Positions 1-8,476 of a stretch of 37,408 nucleotides of DNA are shown piece after piece (positions within the stretch are counted from its first letter, which is position 1; each line of letters starts with the position of its first letter). The notes beneath the pieces were generated by a model. It was not told the origin of the DNA. It worked only from the letters and a program-made list of their open reading frames with translations, and did not search any database. This stretch comes from Candidatus Methanophagales archaeon ANME-1-THS. GTDB lineage: Archaea; Halobacteriota; Syntropharchaeia; Alkanophagales; Methanospirareceae. The position numbers and the translations under genes are program-made. Location: contig RXIE01000130.1 in the NCBI GenBank assembly GCA_004212135.1, positions 1 through 37,408 of the forward strand, read 5' to 3'.

Positions 1-155
1 TCGACCTTCTTCGCATCGATATCCACAATGAGAACTTCCAAACCTCCCCCTTTCAATTCCTTGGCGATCGCATAGCCAATTCTTCCACAACCCAGGATTA
101 CATGCAGCGCTTTGCTCTTCGGCTTTCGCTCTGGTTTACTTTCTTCAACGCTCAT
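1..155 (-). CDS. TrkA-N (Rossmann) domain protein, N-terminal part only
   Basis: The reading frame starts at an ATG at 155 (minus) and runs off the left edge, leaving 51 residues. After a Lys-rich tail of about 18 residues comes a beta strand and a glycine-rich loop, HVILGCGRIGYAIAKEL, followed by a second strand ending in VLIVDID. The GxGxxG-type loop with an Asp at the end of strand two is the classic NAD-binding Rossmann signature of TrkA-N/RCK domains, found in potassium-channel regulators and in archaeal DHH-phosphoesterase fusions. Which of these it is cannot be told, because the rest is missing. It is divergent from the mptE-like gene, about 100 bases away. Confidence 0.7.
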   Translation of the reverse strand, partial: MSVEESKPERKPKSKALHVILGCGRIGYAIAKELKGGGLEVLIVDIDAKKV

Positions 156-255
156 CTATTTACCGCTCGCCTTTCGCGATTTTCAAGAGATTGGTTAATT
201 TGAGAAAAGATAAACTTTTTTGTTTTTACCCCTTCTCTTTCAAAGGACGGTTGGT

Positions 256-912
256 ATGCGGTATACTGAGTGGGAGCCGATCTACGAGGAGATCCTGAAG
301 GATTTTGGATTTGATCGAGCGAGAGATGAAGAAGCCGCGAAGGTAGCTTCTGAGTTACTCGCGTACAAGCGAAGAGCCGGTGAAGCGACCCTGGAGGAGG
401 AAGTAGCGTCGTTAATAAGGGGTAAAAGGGTGCTCGTCTGTGGCAATGCACCCTGTCTGGAGCGCGATATAAGCGCGAAGGCACAGGAGTTCGAGGGTTC
501 AGATACCTCGGTGGTGATCGCCGCGGATGGTGCCACATCTGTTCTTCTCCGCAACGGCATTATACCCGATATTGTGTGTACCGACCTTGACGGAACCATT
601 GCGGACATTATTACTGCAAACCGGCTTGGCACGCTCGTTGTGGTGCATGCGCACGGTGATAATATCCCGATGCTGCGGAAGGTGATACCCGCACTGAATG
701 AGCATGTGCTCTGCACAACGCAGAGCGAGCCGCTCCCGAACGTCTACAACTTTGGCGGGTTCACTGACGGTGACCGCTGTGTATTTCTCGCGAAGGAGTT
801 TGGTGCGCAGCGCATAGAACTCGTCGGGTTTGAGTTCGAGGATGAGCAGGTGAGTGAACGAAAGAGGAAGAAGTTGCGGTGGGCGAAGCGGCTCATTAAG
901 ACTCTTTTGTAG
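256..912 (+). CDS. mptE: 6-hydroxymethyl-7,8-dihydropterin pyrophosphokinase MptE-like (DUF115)
   Basis: A protein of 218 residues. MptE transfers pyrophosphate from ATP to 6-hydroxymethyl-7,8-dihydropterin in archaeal tetrahydromethanopterin or folate synthesis. Visible DUF115 signatures are CGNAPCLE (about 62-69), AADGATS (89-95), a TDLDG acidic motif (109-113), HAHGDN (131-136), and GFTDGDRC followed by a strand ending in VGFEFED. The C-terminus is a basic helix. The frame stays open upstream, but the ATG at 256 is preferred: it follows AAAGGACGG and gives the normal family length, whereas the upstream extension is low-complexity translation. The neighbouring TrkA-N gene is divergent. Family assignment is firm; the pterin substrate rests on the family. 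Confidence 0.88.
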   Translation: MRYTEWEPIYEEILKDFGFDRARDEEAAKVASELLAYKRRAGEATLEEEVASLIRGKRVLVCGNAPCLERDISAKAQEFEGSDTSVVIAADGATSVLLRNGIIPDIVCTDLDGTIADIITANRLGTLVVVHAHGDNIPMLRKVIPALNEHVLCTTQSEPLPNVYNFGGFTDGDRCVFLAKEFGAQRIELVGFEFEDEQVSERKRKKLRWAKRLIKTLL

Positions 913-1035
913 GCAGGCCTTTCGTCCTTGGCACTCAGCGTACAAACCTCCCCAAAACCATGAATATGCGGGGACACGTCGAAAACGTAAAAAGGAAAAA
1001 AGTTGGGCTCAGGAAGAAGCTGTGGATGGTGCTGC

Positions 1036-2424
1036 CTAGAGGAGGCCCAACGCATTCTCAGCGGCATCGATCGTCACATCTACTAATTGCGCAAGCGAAG
1101 GATCAAAGGATCGTTCCATAGTTCTCAGTTCCCTGGCAGTTATACCTGCGCGGATAGCAACGGTGAACTCATTTACTCGTTCTGCGACGGTGGCTTCGCC
1201 GACCATCTGCGCTCCTAGTACTTTCGTGGTGTAGGCATCGAAGATCAGCTTCAGGGTGAGCGACGATGCACCGGGGAAGTACCGCGCCTTGATGAGCTTT
1301 GTTGCTTTCCCGCTTATCGTTTTTATCCCCGCCATCCTCGCTGCTTCGGTAGTCACACCGACGGAGCCTACCAGCAAACCGCTGATATCTGCCACGCTTG
1401 GACTTAAACAAGGTTCATAAGAGGAATATAACTCGGGCCGTCCAGTCAATTCACCGAGTATATTATCTGCAATAATCTTCGCCTGGACTACTGCGGTCGA
1501 TGCGTATTGACTCAACCGCGACCGATGGGTGATCCCATCAATCACCTCAACGCAATCGCCGAGGGCATAAACATTGGCTATGGGGCATCCACTCCTCTGA
1601 ACGTGCATTACCTTATCCGTGATTATCCCGCCATGGGCACCGACATCAATACCAGCATTACTCGCAAGTTTGGTATTTGGCTCCGCACCTATTGCGATAA
1701 CAGCGATATCCGCGGGAATCTCCTCGTCGCCAACTACTACGGATTTTAAACGACCTCCATCTCCCTTTAAGGCGGTGAGCGGTTTGTGCTCGAGAATGAA
1801 CCGTATGCCCTTCTTCTCCAACCACTCCTTCACCATATCGCCCATATCCGGGTCCAAGCCGGACGGAAGCAGTGAAGGAGGCCCTCCCAGAACGGTGGTC
1901 TTTAAACCTTTCGTGGCAAATGCAACCGCCGCTTGCAAGCCATTTATGCCGCGACCGCGAACAAAAGCATGTTTCATGCCCTCCTTATTCATCGCGGCTT
2001 CTATTTTCCGCGCATCTGCTTCGTTATTCAGCGTATAAACGCCCTCAAGCTTCGCTTCGGCCACTACAGCCGGCACAGAAGGCTTTCGGCCGGTCGCGAT
2101 GACGAGATAGTCATAGCTCAGCACCTCGGATGTATCGAGCGTCACCATGCGCTCCTCTACACTGATCTGTACTGCTTCGGTCTCGGTTCTGAAATCCACG
2201 CCCTGGTCTATAAAGAACTGCGGCTTGTTTATCTCCGTCTTATCGATCTCATACCATCTCCGTAACGCATACGGCAATCCACAAACAGATACCCAACCGC
2301 TTTTCTCACGCTTTAACAGTGTTACATGCAATCCCTCTTTGACTTCGTCCTTCTTCGCCAGTAAGTTCTTCAAAACGAAAATTCCGCTAATGCCACCACC
2401 AATGATCACAACTTCTTTTGCCAT
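1036..2424 (-). CDS. FAD/NAD(P)-dependent disulfide-reductase-family oxidoreductase (CoA-disulfide reductase/NADH oxidase-like)
   Basis: A protein of 462 residues with the two-dinucleotide-fold plan of class III pyridine nucleotide-disulfide reductases. The N-terminal VVIIGGGISG loop binds FAD. VCGLPYAL at about 47-54 places Cys48 where CoA-disulfide reductase and NADH oxidase carry their redox-active Cys. YDYLVIATGRKP and NVYALGDC are the second and third FAD motifs, and the last 110 residues form the dimerisation domain. The NAD-fold loop is GRGINGLQAA, and the strand after it ends in TVLGG without the usual Glu/Asp, so cofactor preference may be unusual. Start: the ATG at 2424 has a strong GGGGGAAGGGGG ribosome site; longer in-frame starts exist. 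The natural substrate cannot be read from sequence. Confidence 0.85.
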   Translation of the reverse strand: MAKEVVIIGGGISGIFVLKNLLAKKDEVKEGLHVTLLKREKSGWVSVCGLPYALRRWYEIDKTEINKPQFFIDQGVDFRTETEAVQISVEERMVTLDTSEVLSYDYLVIATGRKPSVPAVVAEAKLEGVYTLNNEADARKIEAAMNKEGMKHAFVRGRGINGLQAAVAFATKGLKTTVLGGPPSLLPSGLDPDMGDMVKEWLEKKGIRFILEHKPLTALKGDGGRLKSVVVGDEEIPADIAVIAIGAEPNTKLASNAGIDVGAHGGIITDKVMHVQRSGCPIANVYALGDCVEVIDGITHRSRLSQYASTAVVQAKIIADNILGELTGRPELYSSYEPCLSPSVADISGLLVGSVGVTTEAARMAGIKTISGKATKLIKARYFPGASSLTLKLIFDAYTTKVLGAQMVGEATVAERVNEFTVAIRAGITARELRTMERSFDPSLAQLVDVTIDAAENALGLL

Positions 2425-2535
2425 TTCCCCCTTCCCCCTTCTTTGTTGCATAGAACCTGGGAGCATAAAAATTTACCGATTTTTTCACGCGCAGCTCAGC
2501 GGCACCATTCAGAGCTCCAGATGACCGCCCCCGCA

Positions 2536-3195
2536 CTATTTTACCAGTTTCAGCTCAAGGAAAACGCCCTTATCGACCACCTTTCTTTTCGAAAAGCCCA
2601 GTTCAGGAGACGAAAGAATCGCTTCAATCTCTCGCATCATCACGGACGAATGAGCCCTGACGAGGTTGAGGAAAATAAAAGCTAAAAACCAGCCATATCT
2701 GCTCCTGAACTGCGCGTTCACTTCTTTTGTCGTGTCCCGCCGTGCGTCATAAATCCAGGCTTCACCATCCGCTTTAAGAACACGAAGAATCTCCGTGAGG
2801 CATTCCAAAGGTTTTGACCAGTGATGGAAGCTGAGCGTGCTTACGACCAGGTCAAAATCTCCCTCTTTAAAAGGTAGATCTGAGGCATTGGCATGGACAA
2901 ACCTCACGCGGTCAGAATAGACCTTCCTTTTTGCATTGGTACGCGCTATTTTTACCATGGCCGGCGAGAGGTCAATACCGGTTATGTCTAAGCGCGGCGC
3001 TCTCTTTGCAATCGCAAGGGGAAGATAGCCCGGACCGGTCCCTACATCGAGAACTCTTCCGGAAGCCATCGTTGCGGTGACCTCTTCTGCCACCTCGTTA
3101 TATAAATCTTTGAGAGGCAGACTTTTGAGCGCAACGAACGAGTATATCCGAGCTCCGGGGTAAGGGATGCGTTCGATCTTCAAGCGTTTGCTCAT
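2536..3195 (-). CDS. Class I SAM-dependent methyltransferase
   Basis: A protein of 219 residues. Motif I VLDVGTGPGYLP (48-59) is the SAM-binding loop. ITGIDLSPAMVKIA carries the acidic residue that binds the ribose, and DLPFKEGDFDLVVSTLSFHHW is the motif II/III region of UbiE/BioC-like (Methyltransf_11) enzymes. The acceptor cannot be inferred. The C-terminal third has a hydrophobic helix (WFLAFIFLNLV) that could contact membrane or a hydrophobic substrate. Start: the ATG at 3195 follows GGGA by nine bases; a TTG at 3210 is possible but overlaps that site. It ends 111 bases from the oxidoreductase start and begins 33 bases after the adk stop, so adk and this gene are probably co-transcribed. 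Confidence 0.85.
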   Translation of the reverse strand: MSKRLKIERIPYPGARIYSFVALKSLPLKDLYNEVAEEVTATMASGRVLDVGTGPGYLPLAIAKRAPRLDITGIDLSPAMVKIARTNAKRKVYSDRVRFVHANASDLPFKEGDFDLVVSTLSFHHWSKPLECLTEILRVLKADGEAWIYDARRDTTKEVNAQFRSRYGWFLAFIFLNLVRAHSSVMMREIEAILSSPELGFSKRKVVDKGVFLELKLVK

Positions 3196-3228
3196 AGTGG
3201 CGTTTCCCAAAAATGGCTCTCTGGGACT

Positions 3229-3888
3229 TCAAAGAGCACTTTTTTGGATCTCATCGAGCACCCGGCAGAGCGCGTCAAAGACCTCGGGTATACTCGCGGC
3301 TCCATCTACCGCCCTCATCAAACCCTTGTTCGTGTAATACTCGATCAATGGCTGTGTTTGCTGTTTATAAACCTCCAACCGATTCATGATCGCTTCTTCT
3401 TTGTCATCATCACGCTGATACAGCGGCCTGCCGCACCGATCGCAGATACCCTCATGCTCGGGCGGGTTGAAGAGGATATGGTAACTCGCCCCACAGCCAC
3501 ACATTCGTCTCCCTGCGAGCCGTTTAATCAATTCCGCATCAGGAACATTGATAGTGAGTACCACGTCCAGCTTCTTTCCCAGCTCGGTCAAGATCACGCT
3601 CAGCGCATCCGCCTGAGGTACGGTTCTCGGATACCCATCGAGGATGAATCCCGAGGCACAATCAGGCTGCGATAATCGGTCTTTAATAAGGCCGATCAGG
3701 ATATCGTCCGGTACTAATGCTCCTCGGTCCATGTAGGCTCTGGCTTCAAGTCCAAGTTTCGTCTTCCTCTTCAGATGCTCGCGTAGGATGTCTCCAGTCG
3801 AGATATGGGGTATACCATATCGCTCGGCGAGCCTTTTTGCCTGCGTTCCTTTTCCCGAGCCGGGGGGGCCAAACAAAACGATCTGCAT
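3229..3888 (-). CDS. adk: Adenylate kinase (bacterial-type, zinc-lid)
   Basis: A protein of 219 residues. It interconverts ATP + AMP and 2 ADP. The P-loop is GPPGSGKGT (7-15). STGDILR is the AMP-binding stretch and LDGYPRT the other AMP-site motif (normally DGFPRT). The lid carries four cysteines, RMCGCGASYH then CDRCGRPL, which in the family bind zinc. Length and lid are those of the long bacterial-type enzyme, not of the short archaeal AdkA, implying old transfer or a shared euryarchaeal lineage. Start: the ATG at 3888 lies ten bases after GAGGAGG, while the TTG at 3894 is too close to it. A palindromic TATA-box region lies about 60 bases upstream. The methyltransferase gene follows. Confidence 0.96.
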   Translation of the reverse strand: MQIVLFGPPGSGKGTQAKRLAERYGIPHISTGDILREHLKRKTKLGLEARAYMDRGALVPDDILIGLIKDRLSQPDCASGFILDGYPRTVPQADALSVILTELGKKLDVVLTINVPDAELIKRLAGRRMCGCGASYHILFNPPEHEGICDRCGRPLYQRDDDKEEAIMNRLEVYKQQTQPLIEYYTNKGLMRAVDGAASIPEVFDALCRVLDEIQKSAL

Positions 3889-3939
3889 CTCCAATCAACC
3901 TCCTCATTCCGCACGCAAGCCCCAAAGACCGCTCCTCGC

Positions 3940-3959
3940 ATAACCTCGAGGTTATAAAA
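3940..3959 (-). promoter_or_regulatory. adk promoter with perfect 16-bp palindrome overlapping the TATA box
   Basis: ATAACCTCGAGGTTAT (3940-3955) is a perfect inverted repeat. On the minus strand it directly overlaps a TTTTATAA box (3952-3959). The box sits about 65 bases above the adk ATG, predicting a transcript start near 3930 and a leader of about 40 bases holding the GAGGAGG ribosome site. A symmetric site on the TATA box is what a dimeric archaeal repressor would use to block TBP. The regulator is unknown, and chance is unlikely but not excluded. The rest of 3889-4171 shows no coding signal. Confidence 0.5.
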
Positions 3960-4171
3960 GGTCATCTCTCTGAGTATAAAAAGGCGGAGGTTGCTGAGTA
4001 TTCTCCCCTGTGACGCAGGGTATTAAAATTTAGAGCGCATCTTCTAACGGTATGAGCGCGTGTATTATCCTTAAAATCCTTTAAGAGCATGATGAGGTGG
4101 TATATCCATGCAAGAACTCGTATTTCTGCACCTCTTTTATCTCCATGGCTCTATTCCCTTTGCCAGAGCAT

Positions 4172-4795
4172 TTAAAATTCGACCAGCACGACCCGCGCAG
4201 GCGCGCCATCGCAGTTCTTCAATTTCAACGGCAGTGCGATCAAAAAATACGCGCCGGGTTCGACGTTGCTCAAATCCAGACTTTCTAGTATGATTATGTC
4301 ATTTCCGGTCAAGAGCTTATGCACCGCATGCGTCTCGCTCTCAAACGCTTCGATGGAGAGATAATCGATACCGATCACCCGCACACCATGATGTACTAAC
4401 AGTTCCGCAGCCGAATAATCGAGCGAGACGTACTCAGGATTAAACGCTTCTGTTTTGAGCATCTCTGAATTTCTCGTTTTAAACAGGATCCGCTTATAGG
4501 TTCTCAGGTCCACCATTCGTAACTCGTCTGCGGTAATCGAATCCGCGTCCATCTGGACAACCAGCGCCTCACCAATCAACTCATACAGACTCAACTGATC
4601 GACCCTTTTGCCAGTCTCTGTAACGTGATAGGGCGCGTCGATATGCGTGCCGAGATGGGTACCGCAGGTCAAGAGCGATACATTATACCTATCGCCGTTC
4701 TTCATTGAAGCAGCCTGCGTCAGGCTCACGCCGGGATCCTCAGGCCATTTCAGCATTCCGGTGTAAATCGAGACCGAGAGATCATAAATCTTCAT
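4172..4795 (-). CDS. Cyclase-family metal-dependent hydrolase (kynurenine formamidase-like)
   Basis: A protein of 207 residues. HLGTHIDAPYH (47-57) is the HxGTHxDxPxH metal-binding signature of the cyclase/arylformamidase family (PF04199), whose bacterial members hydrolyse N-formylkynurenine or polyketide and isatin-type substrates. IGIDYLSIE (residues VIGIDYLSIE) and the C-terminal AYFLIALPLKLKNCDGAPAR are also family-typical, the latter with the conserved Gly-Ala-Pro. No tryptophan catabolism genes are nearby, so the substrate is open. Start: the ATG at 4795 gives the usual MKIYDLS opening; an in-frame GTG at 4807 would add four residues. A TATAAAAGG sequence (around 4811-4818, minus) just upstream suggests a very short or absent leader. 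Divergent from DUF1015. Confidence 0.85.
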   Translation of the reverse strand: MKIYDLSVSIYTGMLKWPEDPGVSLTQAASMKNGDRYNVSLLTCGTHLGTHIDAPYHVTETGKRVDQLSLYELIGEALVVQMDADSITADELRMVDLRTYKRILFKTRNSEMLKTEAFNPEYVSLDYSAAELLVHHGVRVIGIDYLSIEAFESETHAVHKLLTGNDIIILESLDLSNVEPGAYFLIALPLKLKNCDGAPARVVLVEF

Positions 4796-4887
4796 CTTCT
4801 TCCACACCCTTTTATACTCCCACCTCTACCTTTATGTTCGGAACTTACCTTTCCCTTTATAATACGATTCTCTTTCCTTCACAAGTC

Positions 4888-6222
4888 ATGGTGGAGCTAA
4901 AACCCTTCAAGGCAACGATACTGAACCCGGAGATAGCAGACCGAGCTGACCTGGTGTGCCCTGTGTACGATTCTATTGATACCTCCCAGTATGAGCAGTA
5001 TGCAGCTCGAAAGAATAATGTGGTCCACGTTACCACGAGAAGAGAGGGTGTGCCGGAATCCGACTTTCTGGATTATGCAACAAAAAATTTAGAGCGCTTT
5101 TTCACCCATCGGATTTTGATCGAGCGCGCTAAGCCTTCTTTCTATATCTATGGGGTTCGATACCAGGTATCAGACGAGATTATGGAGCAGATCCCGGAAA
5201 AGGAACGAAGGGAGCTTTATTTCACGTTTGGATTAGTAGCGCTGGTACGAGTCGATAAGCTCAACGGTGACACTATCTTGGGACATGAACGGACCTTTGA
5301 GGCAAAGACGCGGGAGCGATACCATCTGATGAAGGCGTGCGGCATGAATTTCTCACCGATCCTTGCGGAATATACCATGCCAGACCATACGATCAACCGC
5401 ATGTTTGAGGATTATTTAGGCTTTCGCAGACCGAGTTTGAAGATAGATGAGCAGAGAAAGCCACTGGTAGATGTCGTTTTGCAGGGGACTCGCCACCTGC
5501 TTTGGGAACTTACAGACGAAGAGCGTATTGCGCAGATTCAAGCGCTCATGAGGGACAAGAAGATCCTGATTCTCGACGGGCATCACCGCTACACCGCTGC
5601 TTATCGGTTGAGCAGCGATGCGGGTGAGGGGGTGGCATATACGCTCATGACGCTTGTGGAAGGCGGTGATCGAGCGCTGTTATTGCTGCCCTGGCACCGG
5701 TGCGTGAAGAGATGCCACAAGGAGGAACTTTGGCGACGGATACGCACGCATTTTAATGTCGAACCTTATGACCGGGGTACGGGAAATGCACGTCTCTATG
5801 CAAAGCTCAACGAACATGATGCGGATGATGGATTTGACGTGAGATTCGGGATGTATGATGGAGAGCGCTTCTATCTGCTGCGAGGCGATGAGCAGAGGGT
5901 GAGGAACCTGGCGAAGGAGCGAGGTGAACGGGTTGGGCTGGCTGTAATCAGCTTGCATGAGTGGCTTATTGAGCCCACGCTCATCGGCAACCCCGAGGAT
6001 GTGGTTTTCACTGCAAGTCCCCGCGATGCGATCGAAAAAGTGGATAGCGGCGCGTACCAGGTTGCGTTTTTTCTTAAACCACTGCGTATAACCGATGTGA
6101 AATACAAGGCAGAGGTGGAGAAGAAAGGACTTCCGCAGAAGTCCACGCTCTTTCTGCCAAAAGTAGCTGAGGGTATCGTGATGTGGAAGTGGAAATCAGA
6201 CCGCGCACCGGTTAATGGTTGA
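4888..6222 (+). CDS. DUF1015 family protein
   Basis: A protein of 444 residues. The DUF1015 layout is clear: an N-terminal KPFKATILNPE, a PVYDSID motif (usually PPYDVI), NVVHVTTRREG, GHERTFEAK (the conserved HE-T element), SPILAEY, and the hallmark ILDGHHRYTAAYRL in the middle. The family is widespread in bacteria and methanogens and has no established reaction; its conserved His/Asp/Arg-rich core looks enzymatic. The ATG at 4888 is chosen because the family begins here with xxPFxA; the open frame above it overlaps the cyclase gene on the other strand and has no family-like sequence. It converges on the next gene with a nine-base gap. Confidence 0.85.
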   Translation: MVELKPFKATILNPEIADRADLVCPVYDSIDTSQYEQYAARKNNVVHVTTRREGVPESDFLDYATKNLERFFTHRILIERAKPSFYIYGVRYQVSDEIMEQIPEKERRELYFTFGLVALVRVDKLNGDTILGHERTFEAKTRERYHLMKACGMNFSPILAEYTMPDHTINRMFEDYLGFRRPSLKIDEQRKPLVDVVLQGTRHLLWELTDEERIAQIQALMRDKKILILDGHHRYTAAYRLSSDAGEGVAYTLMTLVEGGDRALLLLPWHRCVKRCHKEELWRRIRTHFNVEPYDRGTGNARLYAKLNEHDADDGFDVRFGMYDGERFYLLRGDEQRVRNLAKERGERVGLAVISLHEWLIEPTLIGNPEDVVFTASPRDAIEKVDSGAYQVAFFLKPLRITDVKYKAEVEKKGLPQKSTLFLPKVAEGIVMWKWKSDRAPVNG

Positions 6223-6231
6223 GGCCCGAGC

Positions 6232-7035
6232 TCATTTTCTCCTCGTCAAAAGATACGCGACGGTCAGTAACGCCCCAAGTGCGGGGAGTAGCTCGAACGC
6301 GGGGGTCGAACTGGATGCCGAAGAACTGCCCGGGTTACTCTCTGGTGGCGGCGTTGGTTGGGTTACAGGACTCGGTGTGCTCGATTGGGTTGCTATGGGA
6401 TCAGTTGAAGGTCGTGCCTTCTCGACTTTAATTGCAAATGCGGATATCGTGTCCTGGTAACATCGCCCTTCAACCGCGATTTTGTCATCCAGGTTCAGGT
6501 CTTCCATTACCACACCATAGAGTACCACCTTGATCTCTCCCGTATCATCGTCAACCACCAACTCTGTCTTGTTGTGCGTGAGTATGATTTTACTCACATC
6601 GCCTCGTACACGGACAGGATCGCCATAATAATATGCTGGGTATTTCTTGAGTTCCGCAACGGTGGTGTCCGTGTAGCCAGATGTTGCAGCGACACCAAAA
6701 TTCTTTGCATAGATCGTGTTCTTGCCTTCATAGACACCGGTCACCGTGACCCGCTGACCCCCTTGCGGGTTCTCTAAGAGTCTTGATTCATATTTGACCA
6801 AGACCGTACCGGAACCATCATCCACCGTCATGATATAAACCGTTCCCTGCCAGGATCGAACGCTGACGATCGAACCAGCCACGGTCACCTCCTGATAGAT
6901 ATATGAATCATTGAGATTGGCGATCGCGACGACCTCACCAGATACAACGGGCATAAGAGCGGCTATCATGGTGATCACTATGAAGATGAAGATGGTCAGG
7001 AGAGAAGGGGTAACGTTGTCTTTGGACCGCATCAT
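6232..7035 (-). CDS. Secreted double OB-fold protein with PGF-CTERM-like surface anchor
   Basis: A protein of 267 residues. Residues about 11-33 are a hydrophobic signal segment ending VVSG. Two OB-fold-like modules follow: one around VTVAGSIVSVRSWQGTVYIM-TVDDGSGTVLVKY, the second around PVRVRGDVSKI-ELVVDDDTGEIKVVLY. A linker rich in Ser, Thr and Pro (about 210-243) leads to PAFELLPALGALLTVAYLL and a terminal TRRK. This tail resembles archaeosortase-processed PGF-CTERM signals, with PAF in place of PGF. Such a layout fits a protein held on the cell surface. Similar OB modules bind nucleic acid or small ligands; here the ligand is unknown. The start could be either of two adjacent ATGs (7035 or 7032). 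Confidence 0.75.
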   Translation of the reverse strand: MMRSKDNVTPSLLTIFIFIVITMIAALMPVVSGEVVAIANLNDSYIYQEVTVAGSIVSVRSWQGTVYIMTVDDGSGTVLVKYESRLLENPQGGQRVTVTGVYEGKNTIYAKNFGVAATSGYTDTTVAELKKYPAYYYGDPVRVRGDVSKIILTHNKTELVVDDDTGEIKVVLYGVVMEDLNLDDKIAVEGRCYQDTISAFAIKVEKARPSTDPIATQSSTPSPVTQPTPPPESNPGSSSASSSTPAFELLPALGALLTVAYLLTRRK

Positions 7036-7165
7036 AATCTCTGTTAAAATGCGCTATCTTTTCGCTTAAACTTTTCGACGTGGTAAATTTAATTTTCTAC
7101 TATATGCAACTTTTATTTCGGTTATGCCGGTGTCATGGTCACCCGCGGAGAACGCACTCGAAGAG

Positions 7166-7173
7166 TTATAATA
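7166..7173 (+). promoter_or_regulatory. Likely TATA box of the MFS gene
   Basis: TTATAATA is centred about 27 bases before the ATG at 7197, so the transcript would begin at or next to the start codon (leaderless). An out-of-frame ATG at 7187 is followed by a quick stop. Confidence 0.4.
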
Positions 7174-7196
7174 CAGACGGAAAGGTATGAATAGGT

Positions 7197-8372
7197 ATGG
7201 AGTTAGATCGTGAACAACTACGTACACGAATTGTTATTACTGCTGCGCTCTCCGTTTTTAGCACGCAATTCGGTGTGACGGTGATTGCACCGCTTCTTGG
7301 TATGTGGGTAGAGACCTCCGGCGCACCGTTCTTCACCGCAGCTTTGATCTTCTCCGCCTTTACGATCGTATGCCTACCGCTCGGTATCCCGGGCGGAATC
7401 CTTTCTGATAAACTGGGGCGGAAACCTCTGATTGTAGCCGGGCTGGCGCTCTATGCGAGTGCATCACTCCTCTTTCCGTTTTCAACCGAGCCGTCTGGGT
7501 GGATCGCGGTACGGGCATTACAGGGTGCAGGTGCAGGCCTCTTCTTCCCCGCAATCACGGCGTTGCTCTCCGAAGTGACGCGTTACGAGAAGCGGGGTGA
7601 GGCCATGAGCGTCTACAACATCGGTCTGGGAGCAGGCTTAGCGGTGGGTCCAGCTTCAGGCGGCATTCTCTTCGATCGATATGGCATCTTCACGCCCTTT
7701 TTGGTTTGTGCTGCTTCTGCACTTCTCAGCATCATGCTCGTGCTGCTCCTTGTTCACGAGCCAGAAGTACGGGCGCGAAGAACAGGCGCGAAGGTATTGT
7801 TACCGGGGCGTGAACGGAAGGCATTGACACGTGCTTCTCTCATCATCTTCTTCGGGATCGGGGTTGCAGCCATTATGGGTGCCCTCTTCTCGCCTTTTGC
7901 GTTCGCGCCTCTCAAGCTTTCTGCCGGGATTATCGGTACTATTCTCTCCACGATGTTTATCGTCTTCGCATTCGTGCAGGCAGGCTTTAATCGGCTGATG
8001 CAGCAGATCGGTGAACTCATTCTCTCGAATGTGGGCTTATTTTTATGCGCGTGCGGCTTGCTTGTGCTTTACTTTGCAACCACACTCGTAGAACTTTTCA
8101 TCATGAGTATCTTCCTCGGTGCGGGTCTCGGTGCAGTCTCACTTGGCACGTTAACCCTAGCCTCGAAGGCCGCGGGAGAGGGAGTGGAAGAGCGGGAACG
8201 GAGGGGCAAGGTCATGGGCATCTATTACACGGTATTCTATGCGGGTCTCGGAGGAATTCCCCTTGTTTGTGGTGCGCTTTCGGAAATCTTTGGTGCACGT
8301 GTACTCTTCCTCGCGTATGCCGTGCTGCTTCTTATCGTGATGGGCGTGGTGTGGCAGTTTGGCCGTGCTTAA
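7197..8372 (+). CDS. Major facilitator superfamily transporter (drug/efflux-type)
   Basis: A protein of 391 residues, highly hydrophobic with about 12 predicted membrane segments. Between segments two and three lies GILSDKLGRKPLIVAG, the MFS motif A (GxLxDRxGRKxxL). RALQGAGAGLFFPA is the motif B-like stretch of segment four, and GAGLAVGPASGGILFDRYG is motif C, the antiporter signature of 12- and 14-TM drug exporters. A charged central loop (about 182-205) separates the two halves. The likely role is proton-coupled efflux of a small molecule; the substrate is not predictable. It stands alone between two minus-strand genes. Confidence 0.88.
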   Translation: MELDREQLRTRIVITAALSVFSTQFGVTVIAPLLGMWVETSGAPFFTAALIFSAFTIVCLPLGIPGGILSDKLGRKPLIVAGLALYASASLLFPFSTEPSGWIAVRALQGAGAGLFFPAITALLSEVTRYEKRGEAMSVYNIGLGAGLAVGPASGGILFDRYGIFTPFLVCAASALLSIMLVLLLVHEPEVRARRTGAKVLLPGRERKALTRASLIIFFGIGVAAIMGALFSPFAFAPLKLSAGIIGTILSTMFIVFAFVQAGFNRLMQQIGELILSNVGLFLCACGLLVLYFATTLVELFIMSIFLGAGLGAVSLGTLTLASKAAGEGVEERERRGKVMGIYYTVFYAGLGGIPLVCGALSEIFGARVLFLAYAVLLLIVMGVVWQFGRA

Positions 8373-8476
8373 ATCCTTGCGGATCGATTGTTCCCTCTGC
8401 TCGCTGCATGTGATCTTTCGCGGAGAACGTTCTGAAACGTATGATGAGCAGTCAAGAACGCCGTGCGGAAGTGAAC

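Noticed and set aside
4006..4020. CCCTG-TGACG-CAGGG hairpin as terminator
   Set aside because: No T-run follows on the relevant strand, and a five-pair stem is weak.
8424..8433. AGAACGTTCT palindrome between convergent MFS and dphB genes
   Set aside because: Only ten bases and not at a promoter; chance is plausible.
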